Shown: positions 1-4,430, counted from the stretch's first letter. The stretch is DNA of 6,722 nt from Nitrospirota bacterium (GCA_005877535.1 VBOM01000088.1:1-6722), one strand, 5' to 3'. Translations and numbers: made by a program. The notes: a model not told the origin generated them from the sequence alone.

Positions 1-58
1 CACGATCGATCAGGGACAGGATTTGCGCAAAACAACTGGCAACGGCTACCATACAATA

Positions 59-139
59 CCTCCGGCTTGTGGGTGACACGGCGTGGCAACGCCGTCGATG
101 GGTGTGGATGAACAGCCCATCCTACTCACAAGCCGGAGG
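59..139. repeat. 16-base inverted repeat enclosing two hairpins
   Basis: Arms 59-74 (CCTCCGGCTTGTGGGT) and 124-139 (ACTCACAAGCCGGAGG) pair over 16 positions, 15 Watson-Crick and one G-T. The enclosed segment forms two further hairpins: 78-83 with 90-95 (ACGGCG/CGCCGT) and 97-102 with 116-121 (GATGGG/CCCATC). The whole 81 bases therefore fold as a three-way junction with almost no unpaired joining bases. A MITE-like or REP-like element, a structured RNA, or a long-looped terminator (ATTTTAA follows the right arm) are all possible. No family is recognised. Confidence 0.75.
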
Positions 140-166
140 CATTTTAAGGACTTATTTTGGACAAGA

Positions 167-199
167 GTGGGGCGGGAGTCATTTCTTGATTCCTGCCAC
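167..199. repeat. Bulged stem-loop
   Basis: GTGG at 167-170 pairs with CCAC at 196-199. After a two-base bulge, CGGGAGTC at 173-180 pairs with GATTCCTG at 188-195 through two G-T wobbles, leaving a 7-base loop (181-187). It lies 28 bases after the three-way-junction element and may belong to the same structured unit. No function can be assigned. Confidence 0.45.
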
Positions 200-272
200 A
201 CCGACGCGTGGCCCTGGTCTAAGCCAGCGACACGTGCTTGCCTGCAGTTGAGTCCAGAAAATATAAAGGGGT

Positions 273-290
273 GAGAAGGACGGCCTTCTC
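273..290. repeat. Perfect 7-base-pair hairpin ahead of the hicB promoter
   Basis: GAGAAGG at 273-279 pairs exactly with CCTTCTC at 284-290 around the tetraloop ACGG. No T-run follows (next bases CCGTTGGC), so it is not a canonical intrinsic terminator for the + strand. It sits directly before the putative -35 box of hicB and could mark the end of an upstream transcript or serve as a binding site. Both roles are inference. Confidence 0.5.
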
Positions 291-293
291 CCG

Positions 294-326
294 TTGGCAA
301 TCGGTAGGAGTGCCGGTATATATAAT
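294..326 (+). promoter_or_regulatory. Putative sigma70-type promoter of hicB
   Basis: TTGGCA at 294-299 matches the -35 consensus at five of six bases. With 17-base spacing TATATA lies at 317-322; a better -10 match, TATAAT, lies at 321-326 but with 21-base spacing. Either places transcription start only a few bases from the ATG codons at 329 and 338, so the leader would be very short or absent. This is prediction by eye only. Confidence 0.4.
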
Positions 327-328
327 TA

Positions 329-529
329 ATGGCGGTGATGGATTCGACTAAATATATCTTCTGGGAGGACCAAGGTCTCTGGCTTGGCTATCTGCAGGAC
401 TATCCCGATTATTGGACTCAGGGGCAGTCGCTCGAAGATTTGGACTCCCATCTGCGAGACCTGTATCAAGACCTGACCAGCGGGGAAGTCCCAGTGGTTT
501 GCAAGCTCGCTGAACTGTCGCTTCGGTGA
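329..529 (+). CDS. hicB: Short HicB-family antitoxin (orphaned)
   Basis: This 66-residue protein resembles the compact HicB antitoxins of type II HicAB systems. Such proteins bind and neutralise HicA, an mRNA interferase. The evidence is the partial RNase-H-like fold signature: Y9-x-F-W-E, then WLGYLQDYPDYWTQG (18-32), then a helix LEDLDSHLRDLYQDL and a short C-terminal VCKLAEL. No C-terminal ribbon-helix-helix or helix-turn-helix domain is present, so this short form probably does not bind DNA by itself. No good Shine-Dalgarno sequence is visible. ATG 338 is an alternative start that fits the family's usual N-terminus (MDSTKY) and a predicted transcript start near 333. The stop codon overlaps a GTG that would begin hicA, the normal arrangement, but that partner is broken. 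Family assignment is fairly secure; activity is unknown. Confidence 0.8.
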   Translation: MAVMDSTKYIFWEDQGLWLGYLQDYPDYWTQGQSLEDLDSHLRDLYQDLTSGEVPVVCKLAELSLR

Positions 530-667
530 AGCGGAAAAATCTCATCCGATAACTCGAAGCGGGTGGCTGCGTGCTTGTTCGCCACGGCGGGAAGCACGAC
601 CGGTATCACAACCCCAACACGAATCCCAACCTGTCTGCTCCAGAATGACGAAGCTAAGCGGGCACTC
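526..667 (+). pseudogene. hicA: Degraded HicA-family mRNA interferase toxin
   Basis: GTG at 526 overlaps the hicB stop (GTGA) and opens a reading VKRKNLIR, stop, LEAGGCVLVRHGGKHDRYHNPNT that matches the dsRBD-like HicA fold, including the GGKH segment with the catalytic-type histidine. TAA at 550-552 interrupts it at codon 9. The family tail continues only by changing frame: ESQPV at 621-635 in the next frame, then QNDEAKRAL at 641-667 in the third, comparable to the usual SQPVPRHNEIK motif. Each shift is consistent with one missing base. Similarity fades at about 680, exactly where a module B repeat copy begins. Three lesions make sequencing error an unlikely explanation. The toxin should be non-functional; this leaves hicB without its target. 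Confidence 0.75.
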
Positions 668-682
668 TCCCCTTTCTTTTAA

Positions 683-778
683 GGGTGTGCCCAGGTTGGC
701 TTTTACTGCGCGCATCGGACGAGCACAGTTTCACCGTGCGCGTTCTGCGAGCAAGAAGGCCACCTGGGCGCACCCGTC
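683..778. repeat. Module B palindromic intergenic repeat, copy 1 (full)
   Basis: The left end 683-700 (GGGTGTGCCCAGGTTGGC) is the inverted copy of 759-775 (GCCACCTGGGCGCACCC) apart from one G-T pair and one bulged base. Inside, CGCGCA at 709-714 pairs with TGCGCG at 737-742, so the element can form a cruciform or a long RNA hairpin. Its right part 745-778 reappears at 2341-2374 with two differences in 34 bases, and its left-centre 698-722 reappears at 1609-1633 with one difference in 25. It begins immediately after the hicA remnant. A REP/MITE-like dispersed family is the best description; the family name is unknown to me. Confidence 0.75.
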
Positions 779-788
779 GGCTCTTTGC

Positions 789-817
789 TTGCAGCGGTTC
801 ACCGAATCGGTTAGGCT
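789..817 (+). promoter_or_regulatory. Weak promoter candidate for the DUF433/DUF5615 pair
   Basis: TTGCAG at 789-794 and TAGGCT at 812-817 are separated by 17 bases. Each matches consensus at only three of six positions. If used, the transcript would begin at about the ATG at 824, which also lacks a Shine-Dalgarno sequence, so leaderless translation would be implied. This is a tentative call based mainly on position. Confidence 0.25.
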
Positions 818-823
818 AGCCCT

Positions 824-1045
824 ATGGTTTTAGATCGAATCCATATGGATCCGCAGGTCTGTGGGGGTAAGGCGACGATCCGTGGCCTTCGTCTGACCGT
901 GGACTTTGTGCTGAAGCTGCTGGGAGATGGCTATACGGCAGCTGAGATCGTGAAGGAATATCCGGAATTGGTCCTTGAGGATGTCTATCAGGCGGCGAAG
1001 TATGGCGCCTGGCTGGCGGGTGAGCATACGTCCTCTGCTTCATGA
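824..1045 (+). CDS. DUF433-family antitoxin-like protein
   Basis: This 73-residue protein has the standard DUF433 layout. It shows LDRIHMDPQVCGGKATIRGLRLTV at residues 3-26, the conserved CGGK-x-x-IRG core, then a helix-turn-helix-like LLGDGYTAAEIVKEYPELVLEDVYQAAKY at 32-60. DUF433 proteins of this size are usually paired with PIN-like proteins and act as antitoxins (VapB45-like); DNA binding and autoregulation are inferred from the family. The start at 824 retains the conserved LDRI segment; the internal ATG at 845 would cut it off. No clear Shine-Dalgarno sequence precedes 824. The stop overlaps the next gene's ATG by 4 bases (ATGA), indicating translational coupling to the toxin-like partner. 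Family assignment is strong, function inferred. Confidence 0.88.
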   Translation: MVLDRIHMDPQVCGGKATIRGLRLTVDFVLKLLGDGYTAAEIVKEYPELVLEDVYQAAKYGAWLAGEHTSSAS

Positions 1046-1428
1046 GGCTACTGGCCGATCTCCACATCGCACCTCGTACTGTTCAGTTTCTCCGCTCATT
1101 GGGTCACGATGTGCTTCGCGTGACCGATCTCCTCCCCGCAACCGCCTCTGACGAAACCATTGTCGAGCGTGCCGCACAGGATCAACGGATCATCCTGACC
1201 CAAGACCTCGACATGACGGCCATCATTGCGTTGTCGCGACGCCAATATCCGTCGCTCGTGACACTTCGTCTCAGCTCTGTAAGAATCGAGTTCGTGAACA
1301 CCGTCCTACAACGGACTCTCCCCGTGCTGGAGCATGATCTGCAGCAGGGAGCACTCGTCACAATCGAAGACTCCCGCATTCGTCTTCGTCGACTTCCACT
1401 GGCTATTCAGGACGATCCACCTCGTTGA
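1042..1428 (+). CDS. DUF5615 PIN-like protein, putative toxin
   Basis: This 128-residue protein belongs to the DUF5615 / Mut7-C-like PIN superfamily, putative metal-dependent ribonucleases commonly encoded next to DUF433 antitoxins. Acidic residues expected at the active site are visible: D6 in LLADLHI, D37/E38 in ASDETIVERA, and D55 and D57 in RIILTQDLDM. The β-strand VTLRLSS (around 74-80) and the VLEHDLQQGALVTIEDSRIRLRRLP tail (about 95-119) match the family's C-terminal half, so the gene looks full length. Its start overlaps the DUF433 stop, which places it under the same promoter. No lesion is visible, in contrast to the neighbouring hicA. Actual toxicity and target RNA cannot be read from sequence. 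Confidence 0.85.
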   Translation: MRLLADLHIAPRTVQFLRSLGHDVLRVTDLLPATASDETIVERAAQDQRIILTQDLDMTAIIALSRRQYPSLVTLRLSSVRIEFVNTVLQRTLPVLEHDLQQGALVTIEDSRIRLRRLPLAIQDDPPR

Positions 1429-1462
1429 CCCGAAGCCAAGCAAGTCGCGAACCGGGGGCGTC

Positions 1463-1599
1463 GCTTGACTTTGCACCTAGCTCACCCAGTTGCGACTTCC
1501 CACGGAGTGGTGCCGGTGCAGCCCAGCCGGTCGCCCTCAATGATGTCCAAAAATACTCCAGACTAAGCCAATCTTTCCCTCCCCTTCTCCCTAGAGTAC
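1463..1599. repeat. Module A intergenic repeat, copy 1
   Basis: This stretch aligns by eye with 2096-2215. Shared blocks in the same order are GCTTGA-x-TT-x-GCACC, GCTCACCC, GTTG, CCCAC, the exact 13-mer GGTGCCGGTGCAG (1509-1521 and 2141-2153), TGAT-x-TCCAAAAA (near 1540-1552) and CAATCTT-CCC-CTAG near the end. An open frame crosses it on each strand, but neither carries a known domain and the second copy disrupts them, so I treat it as a non-coding dispersed repeat. A partial module B copy follows it directly. Confidence 0.65.
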
Positions 1600-1608
1600 A
1601 GCCAGATC

Positions 1609-1636
1609 GGCTTTCACTGCGCGCATCGGACGAAAG
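1609..1636. repeat. Module B repeat, partial copy 2
   Basis: GGCTTTCACTGCGCGCATCG and the next five bases match 698-722 with a single C/T difference. The right half of the repeat, with GCGAGCAAGAA and the closing inverted end, is missing here, so this copy is truncated. It lies just after module A copy 1, the same order as the module A then module B arrangement at 2096-2374. Confidence 0.65.
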
Positions 1637-1711
1637 ATTGAACAAGTGTTGGACGTTCAAGTAGACTTGCCTTCCACCAGAGTGTTCAGGCGACCGTGCT
1701 ATGATTCATCT

Positions 1712-1717
1712 AGGGGT
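1712..1717 (+). promoter_or_regulatory. Ribosome binding site fixing the start at 1725
   Basis: AGGGGT at 1712-1717 lies 7 bases before ATG 1725, a normal spacing. The in-frame upstream ATG at 1701 has no comparable site and overlaps TATGAT (1700-1705), a possible -10 box. This favours 1725 as the true start of the following gene. Confidence 0.5.
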
Positions 1718-1724
1718 AACTAGC

Positions 1725-2072
1725 ATGAACATCGATGACCAGATTCTGAGAGCGTATGCCGCCATCACTTCGATTCGGGCTAACGTTCCGGAGCGCCACG
1801 AGATTGAAGCGCGGTGGGTCAACGAGTTCAACGCCGCGATCGAAAAACTTGAAAAGTCACTGGACATTGATCTGCAAGAATTCAAGGTTCCGCAAGACGC
1901 GCTCAAACGATTTGTCGCGTCGTGCAACAGCCTGACGAATGACGTAACCTATCTCGAAGGTCTGTGGTGCGAGCGGGCCATTCTGATGCAGAAGCTTGAC
2001 TCGGTCCTTGTGTACTTCACGGGTTTGGAAGACCGAGAAGACAATAAGATTGGTTTTCATCCATTTAAATAG
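1725..2072 (+). CDS. Unrecognised small soluble protein, 115 aa
   Basis: I do not recognise this protein. It is acidic to neutral and predominantly helical in appearance, with no signal peptide and no membrane segment. A first charged helical part (MNIDDQILRAYAAITSIRA, then RWVNEFNAAIEKLEKSL) leads to DLQEFKVPQDALKRFVASCNS and a second part LEGLWCERAILMQKLDSVLVYF. The tail is charged and ends in GFHPFK. Two cysteines are present but no metal-binding pattern. Sustained length, a Shine-Dalgarno site and coherent residue composition support a real gene. It stands alone, flanked on both sides by module A/module B repeats, which resembles a cassette-like accessory gene. It could be a toxin-antitoxin or defence accessory, but that would be a guess. 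An alternative start at 1701 would add eight residues. Confidence 0.72.
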   Translation: MNIDDQILRAYAAITSIRANVPERHEIEARWVNEFNAAIEKLEKSLDIDLQEFKVPQDALKRFVASCNSLTNDVTYLEGLWCERAILMQKLDSVLVYFTGLEDREDNKIGFHPFK

Positions 2073-2095
2073 GGATAGTGAAAACTGAGAACGTT

Positions 2096-2215
2096 GCTTG
2101 AATTCGCACCTTGCTCACCCTGTTGGGGCTCCCACCGAACGGTGCCGGTGCAGTTCGGCCAGTACCATCGATGATTTCCAAAAACACACCAATCTTCCCC
2201 CCTTCCCTAGTGCGC
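2096..2215. repeat. Module A intergenic repeat, copy 2
   Basis: This is the counterpart of 1463-1599, sharing the exact 13-mer GGTGCCGGTGCAG and several other blocks in the same order. In this copy CCGAAC (2135-2140) and GTTCGG (2153-2158) form a perfect 6-base-pair stem presenting that 13-mer mainly in the loop. The stem is not conserved in copy 1, so the hairpin may not be the conserved feature. Confidence 0.65.
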
Positions 2216-2278
2216 ATGTCGAGCGACCTTCATCAAAATGATTGACCCTTCCTAACTTGCTTGCTCCTCTTCTCCTGG

Positions 2279-2374
2279 AAGGGCACCCATGTTGGTCTAA
2301 GCGCGGCCGTCGAGCGCGGCCCTTCTGAGGGCGCGCGCTCCTGCGAGCAAGAAAGCCACCTGGGCGCACCCATC
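2279..2374. repeat. Module B palindromic intergenic repeat, copy 3
   Basis: The right end 2341-2374 is 32/34 identical to 745-778, including GCGAGCAAGAA and GCCACCTGGGCGCACCC. The left end GGGCACCCATGTTGGT (2281-2296) is a diverged inverted counterpart. The centre is GC-rich, with GCGCGGCC repeated at 2301-2308 and 2314-2321. Length is close to that of copy 1 (96 bases), which supports a defined element rather than a chance match. Confidence 0.7.
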
Positions 2375-2403
2375 ACCCCCTCGTATACCCCACTAACGAT
2401 ATA

Positions 2404-2433
2404 TTGACAGCCTGAAATCCAATCCTTGAGAAT
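2404..2433 (+). promoter_or_regulatory. Promoter of the folB-methyltransferase/PHP operon
   Basis: TTGACA at 2404-2409 is a perfect -35 box. GAGAAT at 2428-2433, 18 bases on, matches the -10 consensus at four of six positions. Transcription would then start at about 2439-2440, that is, on or beside the ATG at 2440. No Shine-Dalgarno sequence precedes that ATG, so a leaderless mRNA is the simplest reading. Confidence 0.5.
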
Positions 2434-2439
2434 GCTCTC

Positions 2440-3390
2440 ATGTCAGGGAAGATCATCATCGAACGGCTGGAGTTTCAGGGGCGTTGCGGCGTGATTCCAG
2501 CAGAGCGCCGGCTGCCTCAGCCGTTGGCGGTGGACTTGGAACTGGAGTGCCAGACTGAACCGGCGGCGACTTCGGATGACATCCACCACACGGTCGACTA
2601 TGCGCAGGTGGCAGATCGGGTGATCGAGATCGGCGCGACGCAGGATTGCGCGCTGCTGGAAACATTTGCAGAGCGGCTCCTCACCATGCTCTTCGCGGAA
2701 TTTCCCATCGAACGGGCCAAGATTTGGGTGCGAAAGCTTGCGCCTCCGCTGGAGCATGCGACTGGCTCGGTGGGCGTGCAGCTCGAACGGTCACACCTGG
2801 CTCACCAGATTCGGGATGCGGGACCAACTCCGGCCCGGTTTCTGACTCAGCAACTCCGTCGCTTACCGAAAGGCAAGGCGCTCGATGTCGCGGCCGGGTC
2901 TGGACGCAACGCGCTCTATCTCGCCTCGCACGGCTTTCAGGTCGATGCGATGGACCGCGATGAACAGGCTATGGCTCAGCTCGCTGCCACGGCTAAGCAA
3001 CGCAATCTTCCAAATCTCAGGGTCCAGACGGTGGACCTCGAACGAATAACCGATGCACGGCCGGAATTTCCGAAGCAGGAATATGATGTGATCGTCGTGT
3101 TCTTCTATCTTCACCGCGCATTGTTTCCCGCTCTCATCGAATCGCTGAGGCCAAACGGGGTCTTGATCTACGAAACCTTCACCATCGACAACTACTTGCG
3201 CCATCGCCATCCGCGCCGATGGGAATTTTGCCTCGCGCACAATGAATTGCTCCGGCTCACATCCAATCTCCGCGTGTTGTCGTACGACGAAGGCGAACAC
3301 GACGGCAGCCATGGACCCGAGTCTGTCTTCACCGCGCAACTCGTCGCCCAACAAGCGGGCCTCAGCAGCCTGCCGCACGAGTCGACATGA
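2440..3390 (+). CDS. folB: Dihydroneopterin aldolase fused to SAM-dependent methyltransferase
   Basis: This 316-residue protein has two domains. Residues 1-118 are a complete FolB, which converts 7,8-dihydroneopterin to 6-hydroxymethyl-dihydropterin and glycolaldehyde in folate synthesis. The catalytic residues known from FolB are present: E22 in GVIPAERRLPQP, Y54 in HHTVDYAQV and K99 in WVRKLAPP; E74 in LLETFAERL fits the substrate-binding glutamate. After a short linker, residues 130-305 are a class I methyltransferase with motif I LDVAAGSGRN (148-157), acidic D172 at the end of strand 2, YDVIVVFFYLHR as motif IV and LRPNGVLIYETF as motif VI, most like TehB-type enzymes. Most FolB proteins are stand-alone at about 120 residues. 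The methyl acceptor is unknown; a pterin is a possible but unproven substrate. The single uninterrupted frame argues against an artefact. The stop overlaps the next start by 4 bases. Confidence 0.9.
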   Translation: MSGKIIIERLEFQGRCGVIPAERRLPQPLAVDLELECQTEPAATSDDIHHTVDYAQVADRVIEIGATQDCALLETFAERLLTMLFAEFPIERAKIWVRKLAPPLEHATGSVGVQLERSHLAHQIRDAGPTPARFLTQQLRRLPKGKALDVAAGSGRNALYLASHGFQVDAMDRDEQAMAQLAATAKQRNLPNLRVQTVDLERITDARPEFPKQEYDVIVVFFYLHRALFPALIESLRPNGVLIYETFTIDNYLRHRHPRRWEFCLAHNELLRLTSNLRVLSYDEGEHDGSHGPESVFTAQLVAQQAGLSSLPHEST

Positions 3391-4244
3391 GTCGCATCGA
3401 TCTCCATCTCCATACGACCCACTCCGATGGAAGTCTCTCGCCGGTTGAGGTGTTACGACTCGCTCACAAAGCAAAGGTCACTGCGCTGGCCATTACGGAC
3501 CACGACATTGTGTCCGGCATTCCCGAAGCCATAGCAGCCGGCGCTGAGCTGGGAATAGAAATCATTCCCGGCGTCGAGATCAGCTCCTGTGTTGGCAATA
3601 ATGAGCTCCATATCCTTGGCTATTGCATACAGTGGCAAGATCCGTGGCTGAATCAACGATTGGCCACCTTGCGCGAGAGTCGGCATAGACGCAACCCGCA
3701 GATCATCGAACGGCTGCGCTCATTGGGACTAGACGTGACCTATGAGGAGGTGCAGGCTCTGGCCGGCACGGATTCGGTTGGTCGACCGCACATTGCCCGG
3801 CTCTTGATGGACAAGAAGTATGTCACGTCCGCTAAAGACGCCTTTGACCGCTATCTGGCTGAGGGGCGCCCGGCCTTCGTGGCGCGTGAACTGCCCCAGC
3901 CTGCGGATGCCATCGCCTGGATCAGAGCCGCCGGCGGCGTGGCCGTGCTGGCCCATCCTACCTGGGCCAAGGTGTCTGGAGAAGGGCTGAATACACTCCT
4001 GACGACATTGAAAGCCCAAAGCCTCGGCGGCATCGAAGTCCACTACAGTACCCACACGAAGCGACAGACAACGGAGTATCTCGACCTGGCCAAGCGGCTG
4101 GATATGCTGGTGACCGGTGGAAGCGATTTCCACGGCATTACCAAGCCGGACATCGAAGTTGGTACGGGCCGGGGTGATTTGAAAGTTCCCGAGAAGCTAC
4201 TTGAGCCGCTCAAAAAAGCCGCCCACTTCGTTGGTCATTCGTGA
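3387..4244 (+). CDS. PHP-domain phosphoesterase, RNase AM / 3',5'-bisphosphate phosphatase type
   Basis: This 285-residue protein matches the length and motifs of the YciV/RnmA group. Those enzymes hydrolyse nucleoside 3',5'-bisphosphates such as pAp and act as 5'-3' exonucleases on short RNAs and rRNA 5' ends. The metal-binding PHP motifs are all visible: H7 and H9 with D14 in DLHLHTTHSDG, D38-H39-D40 in ITDHD, E64 in PGVEIS, H75 in ELHILGY, H190 in LAHPTW, and D247 and H249 in GGSDFHG. The inserted helical segment (about 95-165, containing VGRPHIARLL) is also typical. No signal peptide is present, so it is cytoplasmic. It is translationally coupled to the folB fusion through ATGA, so they share a promoter. 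Family membership is secure; which of the RNA or nucleotide substrates is physiological here is not. Confidence 0.9.
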   Translation: MSRIDLHLHTTHSDGSLSPVEVLRLAHKAKVTALAITDHDIVSGIPEAIAAGAELGIEIIPGVEISSCVGNNELHILGYCIQWQDPWLNQRLATLRESRHRRNPQIIERLRSLGLDVTYEEVQALAGTDSVGRPHIARLLMDKKYVTSAKDAFDRYLAEGRPAFVARELPQPADAIAWIRAAGGVAVLAHPTWAKVSGEGLNTLLTTLKAQSLGGIEVHYSTHTKRQTTEYLDLAKRLDMLVTGGSDFHGITKPDIEVGTGRGDLKVPEKLLEPLKKAAHFVGHS

Positions 4245-4363
4245 AATGTGAACGAGACAGGCGAGACCTGCGTGACAGGCACAACTCGCGAAGATGACAC
4301 TTCCGACACGTCCCGCTTGTCTCGCAAGTCTCGCGAGTCCCGCGAATAAGGATTCACGCTTCA
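4241..4363. repeat. Long imperfect inverted repeat of 9-base units
   Basis: The outer arms GTGAAATGTGAAC (4241-4253) and ATTCACGCTTCAC (4351-4363) are inverted copies at 10 of 13 positions, the differences being G-T compatible. Within them, the left side holds three degenerate 9-base units, CGAGACAGG, CGAGACCTG and CGTGACAGG (4253-4279). The right side holds four units of the form GTCYCGCNN (4310-4345: GTCCCGCTT, GTCTCGCAA, GTCTCGCGA, GTCCCGCGA). The left and right units are reverse complements in their CGAGAC/GTCTCG core. The element begins at the stop codon region of the PHP gene and could fold into a long hairpin that ends its transcript, though no T-run follows. Confidence 0.75.
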
Positions 4364-4402
4364 CGGGTGTCGAGCGCACCCCTGCTCATTTCTCCCAATT
4401 CG

Positions 4403-4430
4403 TTGACTCTCCCATCCCATCCGCTACACT
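4403..4430 (+). promoter_or_regulatory. Promoter of the kinase/phosphatase genes
   Basis: TTGACT at 4403-4408 (five of six bases) and TACACT at 4425-4430 (four of six) are separated by 16 bases. Transcription would begin near 4437. That lies downstream of the in-frame TTG at 4431 and 27 bases before ATG 4464, so the promoter position helps to choose the kinase start. Confidence 0.5.

Larger units (their letters stand above)
1..328. other. Gene-free structured region upstream of hicB
   Basis: I see no credible protein-coding gene here. Short open frames exist on both strands but none shows a recognisable domain or a ribosome binding site. What the stretch does hold is a run of potential stem-loops: 59-139, 167-199, 207-234 (a weak two-part stem, CGTG with CACG outside and CTGG with CCAG inside) and 273-290. 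A promoter-like pair follows at 294-326. Positions 1-58 show nothing I can name. The region could be the remnant of a small mobile element or could contain a non-coding RNA; the sequence alone does not decide. Confidence 0.6.
2073..2439. other. Repeat-filled gap before folB
   Basis: These 367 bases contain no convincing gene. They hold module A copy 2 (2096-2215), an undescribed spacer (2216-2278), module B copy 3 (2279-2374) and the folB promoter (2404-2433). The open frame on the - strand at 2115-2369 lies entirely within the repeats and has no recognisable domain, so it is not annotated. Confidence 0.6.

Noticed and set aside
59..139. tRNA or tmRNA-like cloverleaf
   Set aside because: The 81-base size and branching are suggestive, but there is no T-loop (GTTCRAnnC), no D-loop GG pattern, no anticodon arm of 5 pairs and no 7-pair acceptor stem; the closing stem is 16 pairs.
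59..139. Integron attC site
   Set aside because: The required GTTRRRY core and its RYYYAAC counterpart are absent from the ends, and no integrase gene is visible.
46..300. 84-codon open frame on the - strand across the structured region
   Set aside because: No domain or ribosome site is recognisable, and the frame runs through the inverted repeat and hairpins. Its composition looks like chance translation.
1403..1664. Overlapping open frames on both strands in the gap after DUF5615
   Set aside because: Both lie within module A and the partial module B, and neither is preserved as a clean frame in the second copy of module A. They are repeat-derived.
1638..1669. Operator-like palindromes TTGAAC/GTTCAA and CAAGT-AG-ACTTG
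   Set aside because: These short perfect inverted repeats could be a regulator site ahead of the 115-aa gene. At 6 and 5 base pairs they are near chance level and match no operator I know.
2863..3474. 203-codon open frame on the - strand
   Set aside because: It lies antisense to the well-supported folB-methyltransferase and PHP genes, has no recognisable domain, and is a codon-bias shadow.
4310..4345. CRISPR-like array of short repeats
   Set aside because: The units are 9 bases, degenerate and directly adjacent, without spacers, so this is a tandem micro-repeat and not a CRISPR array.
4365..4381. Terminator hairpin GGGTG/CACCC before the kinase promoter
   Set aside because: A 5-pair stem with a 7-base loop and no following T-run is too weak to call a terminator.
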